A DNA stretch of 64,000 nt from Agelaius tricolor (Eukaryota; Chordata; Aves; Passeriformes; Icteridae): positions 45,910,501 to 45,974,500 of the forward strand of contig JALJCS010000009.1 in assembly GCA_023055355.1 (NCBI GenBank), written 5' to 3'. Numbering within the stretch: position 1 is the first letter of the stretch; the number at the start of each line of letters is the position of its first letter. This document shows positions 1 to 13,665 of this stretch, one piece after another. The translations under genes and the position numbers were made by a program. The notes beneath the pieces were generated by a model. The model was not told the origin of the DNA. It made no database searches and saw only the letters and a list, made by a program, of their open reading frames with translations.

Positions 1-3000
1 ATCTTTTAGTCATTGCAGTTAATCATTGTATTGACAGCATCTGTATTGCATGTGTCAGACAGCTTCAATGAACAAAAAGAATGTAATCCATGTTTGCATT
101 CTTCAGACCAATAATGCAGTGTTGTTCTGCAGAGACATTGTCATAAAACCTTAATTTCTGATATGGTATTTAGAGGGGTGAGTTACATTTCTAAACTATA
201 GCAGCCTGGTAAGCGTTTGTCTCAAAGCAAATAATATCTCTGGCTTGATGAGAAGAAAGTGTGCATTTTACAAAAGCAAAGCCAGCAAGGAAATGAGCAG
301 TGAGTTCTTACCTTCAGTATCTCAGTTGGAATTGCTGCCATTGGGAATGTCTAAAGGTGTGGATCTGCAAACAGCATGTGAGCTGTGCATTCTGGTCTCA
401 TTTCTACTGCTCCATGTGTCCCCATCTGATAGAGGATTTGGGAGGTGTTTTGTGTCCTCCCCTCCTTGAAAGTCATCCTTACTTTCTTTCCCTTTACTTC
501 AGGCCTAGAGGTGAGCAGGGATAAAGGCAGCAAGATCCTGTGATTCTTTTGCTTTACACAGCCCAGGGAATGTTATGCACAGGGCATTTCTGGATTCTTA
601 TGGAAACCTGTTCATTCTGCTTGGGTGCACTCCCAGCTTCCTCTGGCTCCTGTTCTTCTGCTCCAGAGGCTCTGACTTGTCCTCTCCTAGCACTTGAGAA
701 GTATAATTATCTGCATAGCAATAATCCAAAATGCATGTTCTGCAGAGAATATAGGTGAGCTTATTGGTGTATTCCCACCTGCTTTTCAGAGCAAGAACTG
801 GGAAAAGGGGGAGTGCACCCCCCTGGTTACAGCTACAGCCTAGACCCAAAGGCTCTGAGGGCTGATGTGAGATGACACTGAGACAGCTTTCAAAATCCTG
901 TAGGTGTTTGTGGAGCAGGGGCTGCTCAGCATGGTGTGGGCAGCACTCTGTGTTCCTCAGGAGGCCCCTTGGGTCACTCCCACCTGCAAGTATCTGAGGT
1001 GACAGTGGGAATGTGCATGTGAGCACCTCTCCCTGTCCTTGCAATCCCCCACAAAGAGTTTCCGTGCCTCACAGCTGTGTGTCACTCATTTTACACTTCC
1101 AACCTGGCACCTAGGAGTTTCAGCTCTTTTGTTGGGAGTTTCATCTTGCAGCCAAGCTGTTTTCCTGCAAAGCGGCTGCAAAAAGTGCTTTTAGCTCGTT
1201 TCCATGGGCAGACCTTTATGGAGGTGGCTGAGTGCTGCAGGGTCACCTTGCAGCTTTCTGTGGCTCCTTCAGCCCTACTCGCTCTGGAATCCATTGATTT
1301 CCTTGTTGTGACCCCTGGGAGTCAGCTATTTTGATGAAAAGGAATGTAGCAATCAGGACTGCATGTAGCACTTGCTTCACCATTCAAAATACTTCAAACC
1401 CAATTTAGTACTTAATGAGTTGGACAATTTCCTCTTTTCATACAGTATTATTTAAATGTAGCTTTTGTTTTACTGTTTATTGTTACTGAGAAGGCAGCAA
1501 GTAGGTTCCTTCCATTTTTATCTATATAGTTTAATTCTTAGAATTGCAAAGGTTTCAGCCTTTGAATGGTGCCATAGTGTGGGGTTGAGATGTAAGGTTT
1601 AATGGCACACACTTTGTGTCATGCTTTGTAGGGTTACAGCCAAGGCTTGATTTCATCACAGCCTGACTGCAGGTAATTCCTTCCAGTCCCTTTATTATTT
1701 CTTTACAAGGATGTACCCAGGATTTTATGAAAAAGCCATATTAAATAATTTGATCCATGTGAGATGTGTTTGAATTAGTTAGAGGAGCAGGCTCACAAGG
1801 GTCTATTTTTACAATTTATGAGTTTAAGTTGAATAACTATTTAGCTGTTCTTACATACTGTTTAATGCAGGAATTCTGACCTGGGAGGAGGAAGGCAAGG
1901 CTGGTACTGCCCTATGTTCTGTATCTCTTGGAAATATCTGATGCACAGGCACAGATGATGACCCTTGCAATGGGCAATGCATTTTGTCTTTTCCACCACA
2001 ACTTGTTGTATCCAGGTGGATAGCAATGCCAGTGGATTTACTGCTACTGTCATTTGTCTGCTTGGAAGGAGCTGTGGAAAAGGCAGATTTGGCTCAGTGT
2101 GGCAGCAGCCGTGGACCAGCTGTCCTGTACATGAGAACTCGCTGAATTTGGCTTTGAAGGGAAAATCATGGGCAAAGAAAGAGGTGAGGAAGTGCCAGTT
2201 ATGGTACTGTGCATCCAAGGTGTGGAAGCTGTGGGAAGGGAGTGTTGCTAGGGAGCGCTGAAGTCAGTCTGTCAATACATAACTGAGATGGTAGCTGGAG
2301 CTAGTTCCTACTCCTCCTACAAAGAGATCACTTTAATTTTACACTCATGGGCTGCCTTCATGCTGTTTGCCCAAAAGTACAGCCCATAAAATGCCAACCA
2401 GACAGCAGCTGCGTGTATTGCTGCCTGTTCCTTCTCTGCATCCCACGCCAGGCCTTCCAGGGGAAGGCAGGGCAGAAATACTTCTCACCAGGCAAGACCT
2501 GGACTGAAAACCAGGAAAAGAACAAGTGAGGGCCAAATGCACCAGCAGATGGCTGTTCCTGGAGCCTGTTCCCTGGCACCTGAAGCTTCCCATCCTCTGA
2601 GCAGGATAAATCCGTGCCACACGCCCGGGCAGGTTCTCTCAAGGATGGCTCTTTGCATAATGGAAGGAATTCAGCAGAGTGAAGCTTCCACTCTCCCAAA
2701 ATGTTCTCCCCTCTTTCTCTTAGTCAAGGTAACGAGGTGACCATGCAAGTTTGAGTGCTGTGTCTCTCTAAGTTTTACACAACATAGAAGCAGTAGGCTT
2801 GATTTTCTTCCTGTATCAGGACAGATTGTTTCAGTGTAGAACATCTCTTTGTCCAGCTTTTTTCCCTTAGGATATTTTCCTTCCAGCTGCAGAATTAGAA
2901 GGTAAATTTAGCAGTTCAAAACCTGCAGTTTTACCTATTCAGTGACCCAAGTATTTACATTTTCACCAGAGAACAAATGATCAAACCAGAAAGGCTCTTA

Positions 3001-6000
3001 TAAGGTATGCTGTCTTTTGGTGTGAAATGCTGCAGGTCAGTCTTGTGCAAAACACAGTGAAAATTAACTAATGGCTAATCCACTAAAAGGTTTATTAACT
3101 AATTAACATTTTACACTTAATTTTTCATAAAGTATTTCTTTTGCAACATCCATATTAGGATGAAGCTGTTCAGTGATACACTGAGGAAAACTGCTTTCTT
3201 AGAATAACTGATTAATAAGGGAATCATAATACTTAGATTTATAAACTATAATTCATACTAAAATTGAATTTATTTCTGCATATATCCTGCATATATACAT
3301 ATTTTTTTCCTAAATGTAGAAGAGTATCTTACAAATATTCTGTATTTTCACAACAACAGAGTCTCTTGTATGATTGACAGTTTCTGGAAAACTTAAATAT
3401 AAGTGTTTCAAGTATAGGAGCATTGTTCTTCTTACCTTAATTGGGACCATCTCTTTGGATGTTCAAAAATAAGATGCAAATAGAGCTACAGAAATATGTC
3501 AAATGCAGTCTGGCATAAATCACTGTACTATATTATTTTGTATTTAAAAATGAGACTTCTATTTATAATGAGTGGAATAAACTAGTGGATCCTGTAATTT
3601 CTAAAGATCTTCTTTGTTCCCAAAAGCTATTTTCCACTGAATAATCTGCATCTTTTTTTTTTCTCTCCATGAATTCTTGAAATCCATGAAAAAGACAAAT
3701 ATATAGATAGGAAACACAGAAACACAAAAAATTTAACACTGCACACGTGTAGTTTCCTGTAAAACTTGAGTCCTAGGAGTGCAGCTCAGTTCTGGTTTAC
3801 ATTCTAAGTTTTAGTTAGGAATTCTGTGGAATTGAAATGAAAATAAAACATATCACTCATACCAAATTGAAAATATAATCATGTATCTCAGCCTGTGAAG
3901 TGATGTTGGGTCTCTAATCAGAAAGTAGTATGTAATAACCTTAAGTACATTTCTGCTGAGGTTTTCCTCATCAGTGCCACTGATTTAATTTCTGTATTTG
4001 ATTAAGAAGGACAATGATGGAGTGACTGGTATCATTTTGGGAAAAAAATTAAAGGATGAATATTCTTAAGAGGAAAAAGACCTTACTTTTAAAGCTTTCA
4101 TCTATCCATGTCATTTAAAATATTACTCTATATTCTGTCCAATCACTCTGCCTCAATCTAAATGTACATCATTTCAGCTCTGTATGATTGCATTAAAGAA
4201 ATGAGAAACCTGTGGAATTATTTTGATTTAAGACTTTTTGGGCCTGGGCTCTGTGCTTGTTTGTGCAGCTAAAGTTGTGCTTGTCTGCATGGGGATTTCC
4301 AACACTCAGCAGATAATTACAGGGCTTGGTTTTCATTGACTTAATGCAATTCAAACCTCTTGCTTATTAATCTAAACTTGCAGATTAAGAGTTATGATTT
4401 TAGGAAGAAGTCTATGAAAAGTATGTATTTCATGCATGTCCACTTTCCATTACATTACACAAATGCAGAAGTCCCTGGATAGCAGAAGTCCCTGGATAGC
4501 AGGGAAATCTGGGTAATATATTGATTCTAGAAGATCTAAGGTGATTATAAGTATTACATGCCAGTATTTCAAAGCTGGGTCATTTACAGATGGAATAATG
4601 TAGCCACAGCTGATTGATAATTTTTATTATAGTTGTCATTGCAAACCTTGAACAAGATCAAGACTTTTGGTTTTCAGAAAATAAAGAATCTCAGTGCTTG
4701 AGGTGGAAACCAACCCAAGCAAATGCCTCTGGAGCTGTTGTTGCAGACAGGCATAGAAGGAACCCTCCTCAGAAGAGCTTTGTGAACTTTTCCTGCTATT
4801 CAGTGTCATTTGTAAATGCTCAATTTCATCTCAATTACTGCACTCCCATCTATTTAGTGAACTTCTCTTCACAGGAAATAATTACTCTGTCTTCTCTCTT
4901 CTCCACACTGCTATTACCTTGTTGCCAGGAGATAGCCTGGTTTTTCTAATAACTTTCCATTCTAAGAAATATTGGAAAAAAACCCCACATGCACATGGAA
5001 AAACAAACTTTGATTTTTGTGTGTATAATTTTCTTTTGTGTAAACAAAGTAATTACCTGACCATTGCACCAAGTAGATTATAGACCTGCTCAAATATCCA
5101 CAGGTTTTAGGATAAATATCTCCATTGGACTGGGTGGATAAAAATAACAAAATCCTGATTATAAACCTGTTTTTCTGCTTTCATTAAGCATCTATGGCTT
5201 TATTTTTTTAAATGAGGAAAAAATGTCTATACTTGGGGGTTTTTTGTTCCAGCCATTCAAAGTTCTCTTCAATTTGAAGCTTTGTTGAGGTGGAAATACA
5301 AGCATTGCTGGAAATGAAATCACACTTGTCAGCAGGCTGGAATCTCAGTTGACATAATTTAGAATATGGCTCTAAATTGAATTGTTGTCAGTTTAGGTTA
5401 ACAGAGACCTCCCTCAAATTCTAAGACCCAAGAGTAACTTTTTTCTCACCGGGGAAAGCAGTGTTGATTTTACACTTTCGTAAGAATAGACATGTTTTTA
5501 TTTATGTCAGAGGTTTACCATGAATGAATCTGGCTGTGTCAATCCTGCCTTTAGTATTTGCCAGCATGCAAAATGTCACTCTGCATAGTGAAATAACTGA
5601 AATTTCTCAAATGCACTGGTTTTCATGGTTATTAAATGGTGAGGTTTTAAAAGAAACTCTAATTTCAGAATTCACAGCTGTGTGAAAAAATAATTGCTAA
5701 ATATGTATTGTGTACAGTAAGTGAAATAATTTTACAGATTAAAAGGAGAGAATAAAGACTGCAGCAGAAGGTCTGCTAAACAAATATTTAAAAGCCTATA
5801 ATGATGACAAATTATACATATTAACATTATTTCATATATATTATTATTATGAAACATTTTTGAATGTTTCAAAAATTCCTATGCGACTGGATTTAAGTGA
5901 ACTCTCAAAATCTTAATCAAGAGAACACATCTGTATTTTTTTCATTGATTTAATAGTTCATAGAATTGTGTAACTTTTTATAAGTATCTTTTTATACTTA

Positions 6001-6402
6001 TATATACTTTTATATACTTTTCATAATCCATCATCTCAGTTTTTCTTATCAGTATAATTCCAAAGCCTGCATGATCTTTAGATGCAGATTGTTACATTTC
6101 AGTCCTTGAGCCAGTGTTCTGTGCTTTTATTCTTCTAGCACTTTTTTCCCCCACAATTTCACGTTTATGGCACCTGAATGTTTGTGGCCAGATTTGACAC
6201 ATCTGTGAGAGGTCCCATGTGTGTCTGTTTTCCTAAGGGTCTGCTGCACCTCACTTGAGTTTTAACTTTGCCATCTTAACCTTCTGTTTGTACTTAAGAT
6301 CTTAAGTTGAGACTGTTACTACATTAGTAATTTCTGGCTTCCTTCAAGCAGTAAAAAAAATGTTCAGAGCTTCTTTAGGGATGTATTTCCAGACTTTAGG
6401 AT
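1..6402. other. Gene-free AT-rich DNA
   Basis: No exon, RNA gene or recognisable transposon is visible. Open frames here, such as 598-1044 on the minus strand and 245-469 on the plus strand, have no domain I recognise and overlap frames on the other strand. A 17-bp unit is duplicated in tandem at 4467-4500. Positions 600-2750 are less AT-rich than the rest but contain no coding signal I can support. Confidence 0.6.
4467..4500. repeat. 17-bp tandem duplication
   Basis: The unit AGAAGTCCCTGGATAGC occurs twice, head to tail and identical (4467-4483 and 4484-4500). It is a recent-looking replication-slippage duplication with no sign of function. Confidence 0.9.
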
Positions 6403-6408
6403 GGGGAC
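6403..6408. repeat. Left target-site duplication (GGGGAC)
   Basis: GGGGAC directly precedes the LTR terminal TG and is repeated exactly at 6804-6809 after the terminal CA. A six-base duplication is the size made by class II (alpha/betaretrovirus-like) integrases. Confidence 0.9.
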
Positions 6409-6803
6409 TGTGGTTGTGTTCGCAGGGGTCCTAGGATGAGGGAAGAGATGAGAATCTTGACTCCATGTTTTGGAGGGCTGATTTATTATTTTATGATATA
6501 TATTATATTAAAAAATATGTTAAAACTGAAAATGATATATTAAAACTATACTAAAGAAAGAGAAAGGATTTCATCAGAAGGCTAGCAAGGAAAGGAATGG
6601 AATGATAATAAAATCTTGTGACTGACCAGAGTCCCAACACAGCTGGACCTGTGATTGGTCATCCAGTAGAAACAACTCACATGGACCAATCAAAGATGGA
6701 CCTGCTGCATTCCACAGCAGCAGGTAATTATTGTCTTTTCCTCTGAGGCTTCTCAGCAGAAAAAATCCTAGCAAAGGATTTTTCATAAAATATGTCTGTG
6801 GCA
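6409..6803 (-). mobile_element. Solo LTR of a songbird endogenous retrovirus
   Basis: A 395-bp long terminal repeat without internal retroviral sequence, left by recombination between the two LTRs of a provirus. On the minus strand it starts TGCCACAGACATATTTTATG and ends in CA. It is flanked by the perfect 6-bp duplication GGGGAC on both sides, so both ends are exact. Reading minus, CCAAT-type boxes lie at 6685-6689 (as ATTGG) and 6654-6658. An AATAAA poly(A) signal lies at 6482-6487, close to the 3' end, after a very AT-rich stretch (about 6485-6560). From memory it resembles LTRs common in passerine genomes; I assign no family name. The 6-bp duplication favours class II (ERVK-like) over class III. 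Confidence 0.92.
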
Positions 6804-6809
6804 GGGGAC
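6804..6809. repeat. Right target-site duplication (GGGGAC)
   Basis: Exact copy of 6403-6408, immediately after the LTR terminal CA at 6802-6803. Confidence 0.9.
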
Positions 6810-9800
6810 TATGCCTGAGCTGCTCTGTGTTACCTGAAAGCAGCTCCAGCACTCCCTCTTTGACCTCAGGCTTCACATTCCTTTCTTGGAGCTGCTTTTG
6901 CTTCCCCCAGCTGAATGAAGCTTCCACAGTGCAAAGACTTTGCTATCTCCAAGCTGTCAGGTTCAGTTTTTTGAGAAAAAGATGGCAACAGTTAAAGTGA
7001 GGAGCTAAGAGAGAGCTCACACACAAGACAGGCAAGGTTATCTGACAATTACCAAAAAAACATTCAGGAACATCTGTCAGTTGTGTGATAAAAGCAGTGT
7101 TTCTTAGAGCCATCTGTCTGCTTTCAGATTAGCTCTAGATTATGGAAATAACCTGCCTTTGATTAAGGCAGTGGGGTTATTTTTTCCTCATTACACCTGT
7201 GAGTAAAATTATGGATGTGTTTAACGTAATATGTAATGATTGTGAAAGGGAAATATTTTTATGTAAGGCTAGAAATAATGGAGTAGATTCAAGAATCATT
7301 TCAGTGGTGAAGCAAGAACTGTGAAGATATAACTAGGAATTTGATGGGATTTCCTTCACACTTTTTAGACAGTCTATCAATCTATTGAATTTGAAGCTGG
7401 TATTCACTCTTTGCAAAGAAATAATTTTCCCAGGAATGTTTGTAACATTAATTTCAAACCTTTTCTGCATTTTTATTGAAGTTGATATTTAGAACATGTG
7501 AGATTATTTAAGTTGATTTCTGTTTCTGATCCAATTCCAATGTCCTCCTGAAGATTATGCTCCTAACAGTGTTTCACAGAGCACATTCTGTCATCTATTA
7601 TTTATCTGGTTTCTTTAGCATGATAGATATTCCTCCTTCCCTTTCTGACAGCCTTCATAACTGTTTCACTTCTTGATAGTGTGACATTCTCAAACAGCAA
7701 TCTAATGCCTACAGAGTTTCATGTTGACACAAGCAAAAAGAGGGACAGATTCCACCCAAGTGAAAGGATGGTGGGTAAATATATGTGTAGCTGTCAGTGG
7801 GGAAACTATTTTGTTTTGAGTAGGTTTTTTTCTTCCTCTACTTCATTCCAAGCAAACATCTCCTTCCAGGCCCACCTGCACTTTATCTAGCCAAAAAAAC
7901 TGCTTTTGCATCTTAAATTGTCCTGCCTGGAGGCACTGACCAGAGTGTGGCTCCCTTTCTTACCTTGCACCTGAAGTTAAAATTGTGCTCATTATCCTTC
8001 CATGCCTTTGACAAATTAAATTATTGCAAGCAGTAACTGAGCCATTTGCCTTTTATTTACTGCAATTTTCCTCCTACAATAGGATGCTTTCATGTGGATG
8101 AATGAATGTTATTGAATGTTGAATGAATGTTATGAATGAAAGATGAATGAATGGAACTAAAATGACACAAAATGAACTAAAATTATTTCATATGATCAAG
8201 GAACTAAAAGGTGCACTTTTAAAAAAGATTCTTTTTTTTTTTACTCATTTGAATTGTCCTAGTTCTCTCCTGCGGGCTACTTTTTCGGCGTTTTTTCCTA
8301 TTGGTGCTATATTGTGTGGGTATTGAGGTAAAATGAGGTATTGTGGAAGGAATGACTATTTTATTAAGCTCAGAATGTAGGATTAATAAGAAAACATTTC
8401 TGGCCCAAAAGCCTAATATGTATTAATAAACCAAAGGGTGAAAAGAAAAAGCTGGAAAGTTTTTATTGTTTGGTCCTTAATTAACTTTCTAAAGATCATA
8501 AAAAGCCTGTAGGTAGCTGAAAATAATCATCTTGCTTCCCACTTCAGAACCAGTACATAGCCACAATGTTTTTAACCTTTGTCCCAACATAGATTTTAAT
8601 TTATAATTATATTGTTAATTATAAAAGGGAAAAAATAAAGTTTGTAGAAGCTGGCATAAAATTTGTGTGGGATAATAGTAGCTGGGTTCAGAAAATTAAA
8701 CTACTTAATTGAAGATGTTTTGAGAGATACTCATTGAGTAATTTAAGAAGGTTAGCTTTGTTTTCTTAACAACTCTGGAGAATTAATGTAGGGTTTTTTC
8801 CTTCTTCCCTTCTTACAAAGAAATGAATTTGCAGAAGGAGTCTTTGGAGCCATCTGGCTTAATCAACTTTAAAGGCCTCCCATTAGGAAGGTTTACATGG
8901 CTCTTCTTGTTTTAAAGGAATTTTATAGGAAGGAAGTAATATCTGTTTTTCTGGGGGGAGACTGTGGTTTTCTGTGTGGTAGAATCCCTGTCCGACACAA
9001 GATGTCAGAAGCTCTGAGTTGTCCAAGCTGAGGAGGGCTCTGAAGACCAGTTCAGTTTCAATTTTTGTATAGAAAACAACAAAATGATGTTTTTATACCT
9101 ACACTTCTTTAGTTGAAGTTGTTCTAGGCCCAGACCTTTAAGGTCTACATAGACACAGGCCCAGAATCAAGATGCTTTTGCAGTAAAAGAATTAAGGATA
9201 AATTAATTCTAGCTACATTACTCCCAGAAAAAGCCAAGTTATCAAATCTCAGGTGCTTCCCTTGGGAATGGTTTCCTCCCAGCAAATGAAACCTGAGCCA
9301 GAGAGAGAGGAGGAAGGCAGAATCCCTGTGGAAATGTGTTCTGAGAAAATAGCCAATATCAGCAAATGAGCCGGACAGAGAGAGACCTTTTAGATTTAAT
9401 AACCAGGTAACACTCATAATTTGAATTGTGTTCTGGATGTTGTTGATGGCTGCATTAGCAGTTTGCCCATGTCCTTCATTTGACTCTGATCTGAGAGAGT
9501 TTCTCCTTTTTTTTTCCCCAAGTAAGGAAAGGGATTTACTGGGCTGAGTCTGTATTTCTGCTGTTGCTCTTCACCTTCATCCAGAAAAGCTCATTCCTGC
9601 TTTTCCCCCACTCAGGGCCTGGGAAGTCCTTCAGATAGGAATTGTGGTCCCTGCCTGAATTACAGCTCCTGCTAACACTTTGCTCACAGATCAGCTCTGC
9701 TTCTCCACAACTTTAAAATACCCTTATGTTTTGTTTAGGACTTTGGGCTCACTTTTTAAAGGCATCTATATTCATAGCAAAAAAAGTGTTACTAGGAGCT

Positions 9801-12800
9801 AATATATGGTTATTGCTGAGATGGAAATCCTCTCAGTAGTCAGAAATTATTATTGTACTTAATTCACCCCCATGTATGTGGAAAATCTTTGATGAAAATA
9901 TTTCTGTATTTTAACTCCTTGATATAATTTTTAATGTCAAGGTAAAATTACTTTTCACAGTACAGCATTTACATCTGTATTTTGTAACTATATTTCTCTT
10001 GGATGAGAAATCAGATAAAACAAAAATCAATACAAAAAAAGTCATGTTGCTTTAATTTCTTTCCAAATTGGGGTGTTAAGCTTTACTGTCAGGGAGGCAA
10101 ACACCTGCTTATACTGCATCTGACCTTTGTCCCCTCACGTTCACAGCAGCAGAATCAGAAATATTCATTGTGGTGTATTCATTCAAGGTGTTGAAGCTCT
10201 TGATCTTGAAGTATCTTTGATCTAAAATGATGTTTAGACTGCTGGAACTCTAGTAAATTGTACTTTTTAAAAATCTTTCCTTCTTTGTTTTCTTTAGACT
10301 TTGAAAAAAGTTGTTAGAATTAATGTATTCTGTCTTAACTTCTGTGTTTGTGTAAGTTGACAAAAGAGCAAAATGTAAAGCACCTTTTAGCTCAGGGTGG
10401 AGTTTACTGATAAAAATGCATAAATGTTGAGTTGATGAAAAATAATCTGCTACTGATATAACAAGAATGCAACTGTCCTTATTGCTGCAATTGTTTTTGC
10501 TCAATAACCTGTCACCTTGATCTTTGCAATGAAACCTAAAAACATTAATGATTGGCCATATACTTCATTACTCTTGATCCCTGTGCCTGTGTGACAAAAA
10601 TATTTCACATCAACCCTGGTTTACATGAAACAGAACCACAACTGAATCTCATAGTATGCTAAGTATTTTAATATAACTTAAATTCAATCAGAGCAAAACA
10701 TGCTTTTTATATCTTGAGGAGAAATGTGTATTTCATTCTCACCAAATGAAAAAGAATTTTTAAAATCTTCTTCCTTATTATTGGAAGGAATTTTTCCATG
10801 TTGAAAAGCAGAATTTGAAGTCAAGATATTTCAGAGCTGAGAAATAATTCTTTTTTCTCTCCTTTATTTTTTTTTCCCTCAATTGTTGACTGTCATGTAG
10901 ATTAAGATGTAGCCATGTGTGATTTTTGCATTATAAAGCTGACGAATTGGAGGGAAAGAGCTCTGAAAATAGCATAAATCTGAGCTGCAGAGTCAGGAAT
11001 TTCTGTAGATTCTCTCCTAAAACTGACAGTAATGATATCTTCATTGCTTGGTTTGGTATTTTTTTTTTTTTAGTTAAACATCAGCATTTGGCTACTATAA
11101 ACATAATGAAGGCACTACCTTGCTTCACATAGCACTGAAAACCTTGTTTCACTTTTGACTTAACTTAGTTCCTACCAGTGACCAAAAAGGGAAAGGCTCT
11201 ATCTGCCAATCAGCTGCTCCTGCCATATAAACACAAATATATTTAATCCATTTCTTTTAAGTGGCATTTCTCATGCCACTTCCGGGACAAGAATTATAAT
11301 TAAAAAAATTTAAAAATAGGTTTTAAAAATCAAAACCCACAAAAAACTCTTTGTATGACCAAGTCTGGAGTTCAAAAAAGTAAATTCCCGTATCAATATT
11401 GTTTACGTCATTATTACCTCAGCACTTTCAATGTAATTTACTTAAATCAGTGTTATAATGTGATACTGCTCTATCAGAGAGTACTCTGTGGCTATGAAAC
11501 AGATTTTTTTTAACCATGCATTACTTTAGGTTAATGTCCACAGCTGGTCATAGGTCATCAGTTATGTCCCCAGAAAATATCTCCTGACTGCTACTCAAGG
11601 TGCTCCTTTTCTTTGACCTCTGAGTGTGTGTGTGTGATAGAGAGACAGAGAGGGCAAAAATCATATTTATAAAGTTCTACAACACACTCTAAAAAGCAAC
11701 CAGCTCTGACTCTGGCAAACCAAGGGAGGAAATCCATTTATCCACCTGTTTTTTGTGAAGTCTGGATTGCTCTTTTATATGCTGTAATACCTGACATTCA
11801 TTTTAACTGCTCCATCCACACTGATGGTGCTTTTGGCTTTCTGCAGTGTGAAGAAGGGGGGTTTTTTCAGCTTCTGAGGATAAAAAACACCTGTGTTCTT
11901 CAAATATTTCATCCCTTGTAAGCTTTATTTATAATTTAGCAAGCCCAAGACAGTTTCTAAATGAATGCTGCATACTATGACCAATTATGATCTTTCAACA
12001 AATTAATTCTGTCTGCTTTTATAATTTTTTTCTTAAATTTTCTTTCTTTTTTATTTTGAAAAATGTGCTTTCCTTCCAGCAACAGCATGCAGAAAAAAGC
12101 CTTGACTTCTGTATATAGGAATATTTAATTTGTCATCCATGTATGCCCTTTGTCTTGCCTGGAAAATACAGCTTTTAAGTAGGGTTTGGGAGAAATTAGT
12201 AATTTCCTCTTTTTATTAATCCCAAATTTCATTTTTTACTGTCTAGAGGAATATGTGCCTTAAATATCAGCTTGTGTGTTACCCTGTTTTGAATGGCTTA
12301 GTTGTGAGTAGAGAGTAGGTATTTTATTGCTTTATTTGATCAAGTCTCTTTGGGAATTAAAAATGTGTTTCCAGTGTGTTTGTAGAAATTGAGTAGATGC
12401 TTATTTGAGTGTATCCATATACCAAAACCTGCAGTGGAACAGAAAGAGGCAAGAAATGGGCCAGAAATAGACAAGAAATAGATCAGACACTCCTTTACCC
12501 AGGCACTCACTGTTTGGCTGCCCCCATTTACCATCAGTGGTGGAGCTGAAAGGGCCATTGCTGGTCTGCCCACTCAGTTCCCTATTTAATTTAAATTTTT
12601 TTCAATCAAATGTGCGCATCAGCTCCAAGTGGTGACAGCTGGCATTTCTTAGATGTGGATGACCTTCTGAGCTACTTAGCAATTGCAAGTTATCCTAATT
12701 TTACAGCAATTTTCCTTTCCTTATACTGCTTCTACATGACCCTTTGAGCTGTAATGAGAATTACATTAATGTGCAGGAGACAGGGACAACAATGCAAGCA

Positions 12801-13602
12801 GTCAAAGCACAATTGTCCTGTGGAGCTGTGAGGATTCATTCCTGACAATCCCAGTGGAAGCATCAGAGGAATCCCCTGGGTGCCTCTGCAGGAAGGATTG
12901 CCTTAATGGCTGTAAATGCTCTCTGAGTGTGTCAGTAAATCACGTGTGGAATTCCCTCCTGATTCCGTTCCCCATCGCTCTCTCACTCCCCTTCACTGCC
13001 AGGCAGCAGCAAATCCTTCATTGTGGGAAATTTAGTATTTCATCCTGCTCAGTTTGCCTATTTGTCTTCTCCATGAGCATAATTGCCTAGTGCCTCTTAA
13101 AGCTGCTACAGCATTGCTTATGTGTGTTTCTTGATTTATTAATCTTTCCAACAACAAAAGAAAATCCCACTTAAAAGCACTGTTAATGTCAAGACATAAA
13201 AATCAGGTACAAATAACTCTCCCCTCTGTGTGTGTTTGTTCATGATGGTCTAAGATAATCTGTAAAAATACTTCTATTCTCACAGGTAATTTTGAACTTG
13301 ATCTTTTTTCTTTATTTAGGATGTGATGAGGGCTAATGGCATCCCTTGTCCCATCTTTTACAGTTCTGCCTTTTCCATTTGTTTTTCCTTCCTCAAATTA
13401 TATTGGTAGTATGATCAGGAACCTGGAAATATTGAGAGAAAAATGACCAGAACAGGTAGAATGCTGTGTTTTGGATTTAGTGGAAATTTTAGTGGAAAGG
13501 GAAGGTGTAATCAGGTACATAATCAAAAGGGGCTTGTGCTCATTTCTTTATTGCTTTCTGGGAACAAAGTGTGCTTTTTAGATATTTGCTTGCTGTATGA
13601 AT
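6810..13602. other. Gene-free AT-rich DNA
   Basis: No exon, RNA gene or recognisable transposon. Small features are a degenerate GAATG-rich tract at 8096-8152, a short CpG-bearing patch near 8270-8295 that stands out in CpG-poor surroundings, and a GT then GA dinucleotide run near 11625-11650. Open frames of 60-90 codons here (for example 9145-9417 and 10250-10504, both minus) look like chance. Confidence 0.6.
8096..8152. repeat. Degenerate GAATG/ATGAATGA tandem tract
   Basis: About 57 bp made of imperfect copies of GAATG and ATGAATG, with interruptions such as TTATTG. It is a decayed short tandem repeat. Confidence 0.75.
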
Positions 13603-13646
13603 GTGTCAAGTTGGATGGGGCTTTGAGCAACCTGGTTTAGTGGAAG
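13603..13646 (+). mobile_element. CR1 LINE scrap (3' region)
   Basis: About 44 bp match the plus-sense 3' region of avian CR1, including GATGGGGCTTTGAGCAACC followed by TGGTTTAGTGGAAG. The expected next CR1 bases are missing and the sequence changes abruptly at about 13647, the boundary with the retroviral/cold-shock chimera. The remaining CR1 tail is not found beyond the far end of the retrovirus, so this is a breakpoint relic rather than a CR1 neatly split by insertion. Confidence 0.75.
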
Positions 13647-13665
13647 AGCTTAAAAAGTACACATT

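Noticed and set aside
598..1044. 148-codon minus-strand frame
   Set aside because: No recognisable domain, no splice or promoter context, and overlapped by plus-strand frames; expected by chance in this GC-richer patch.
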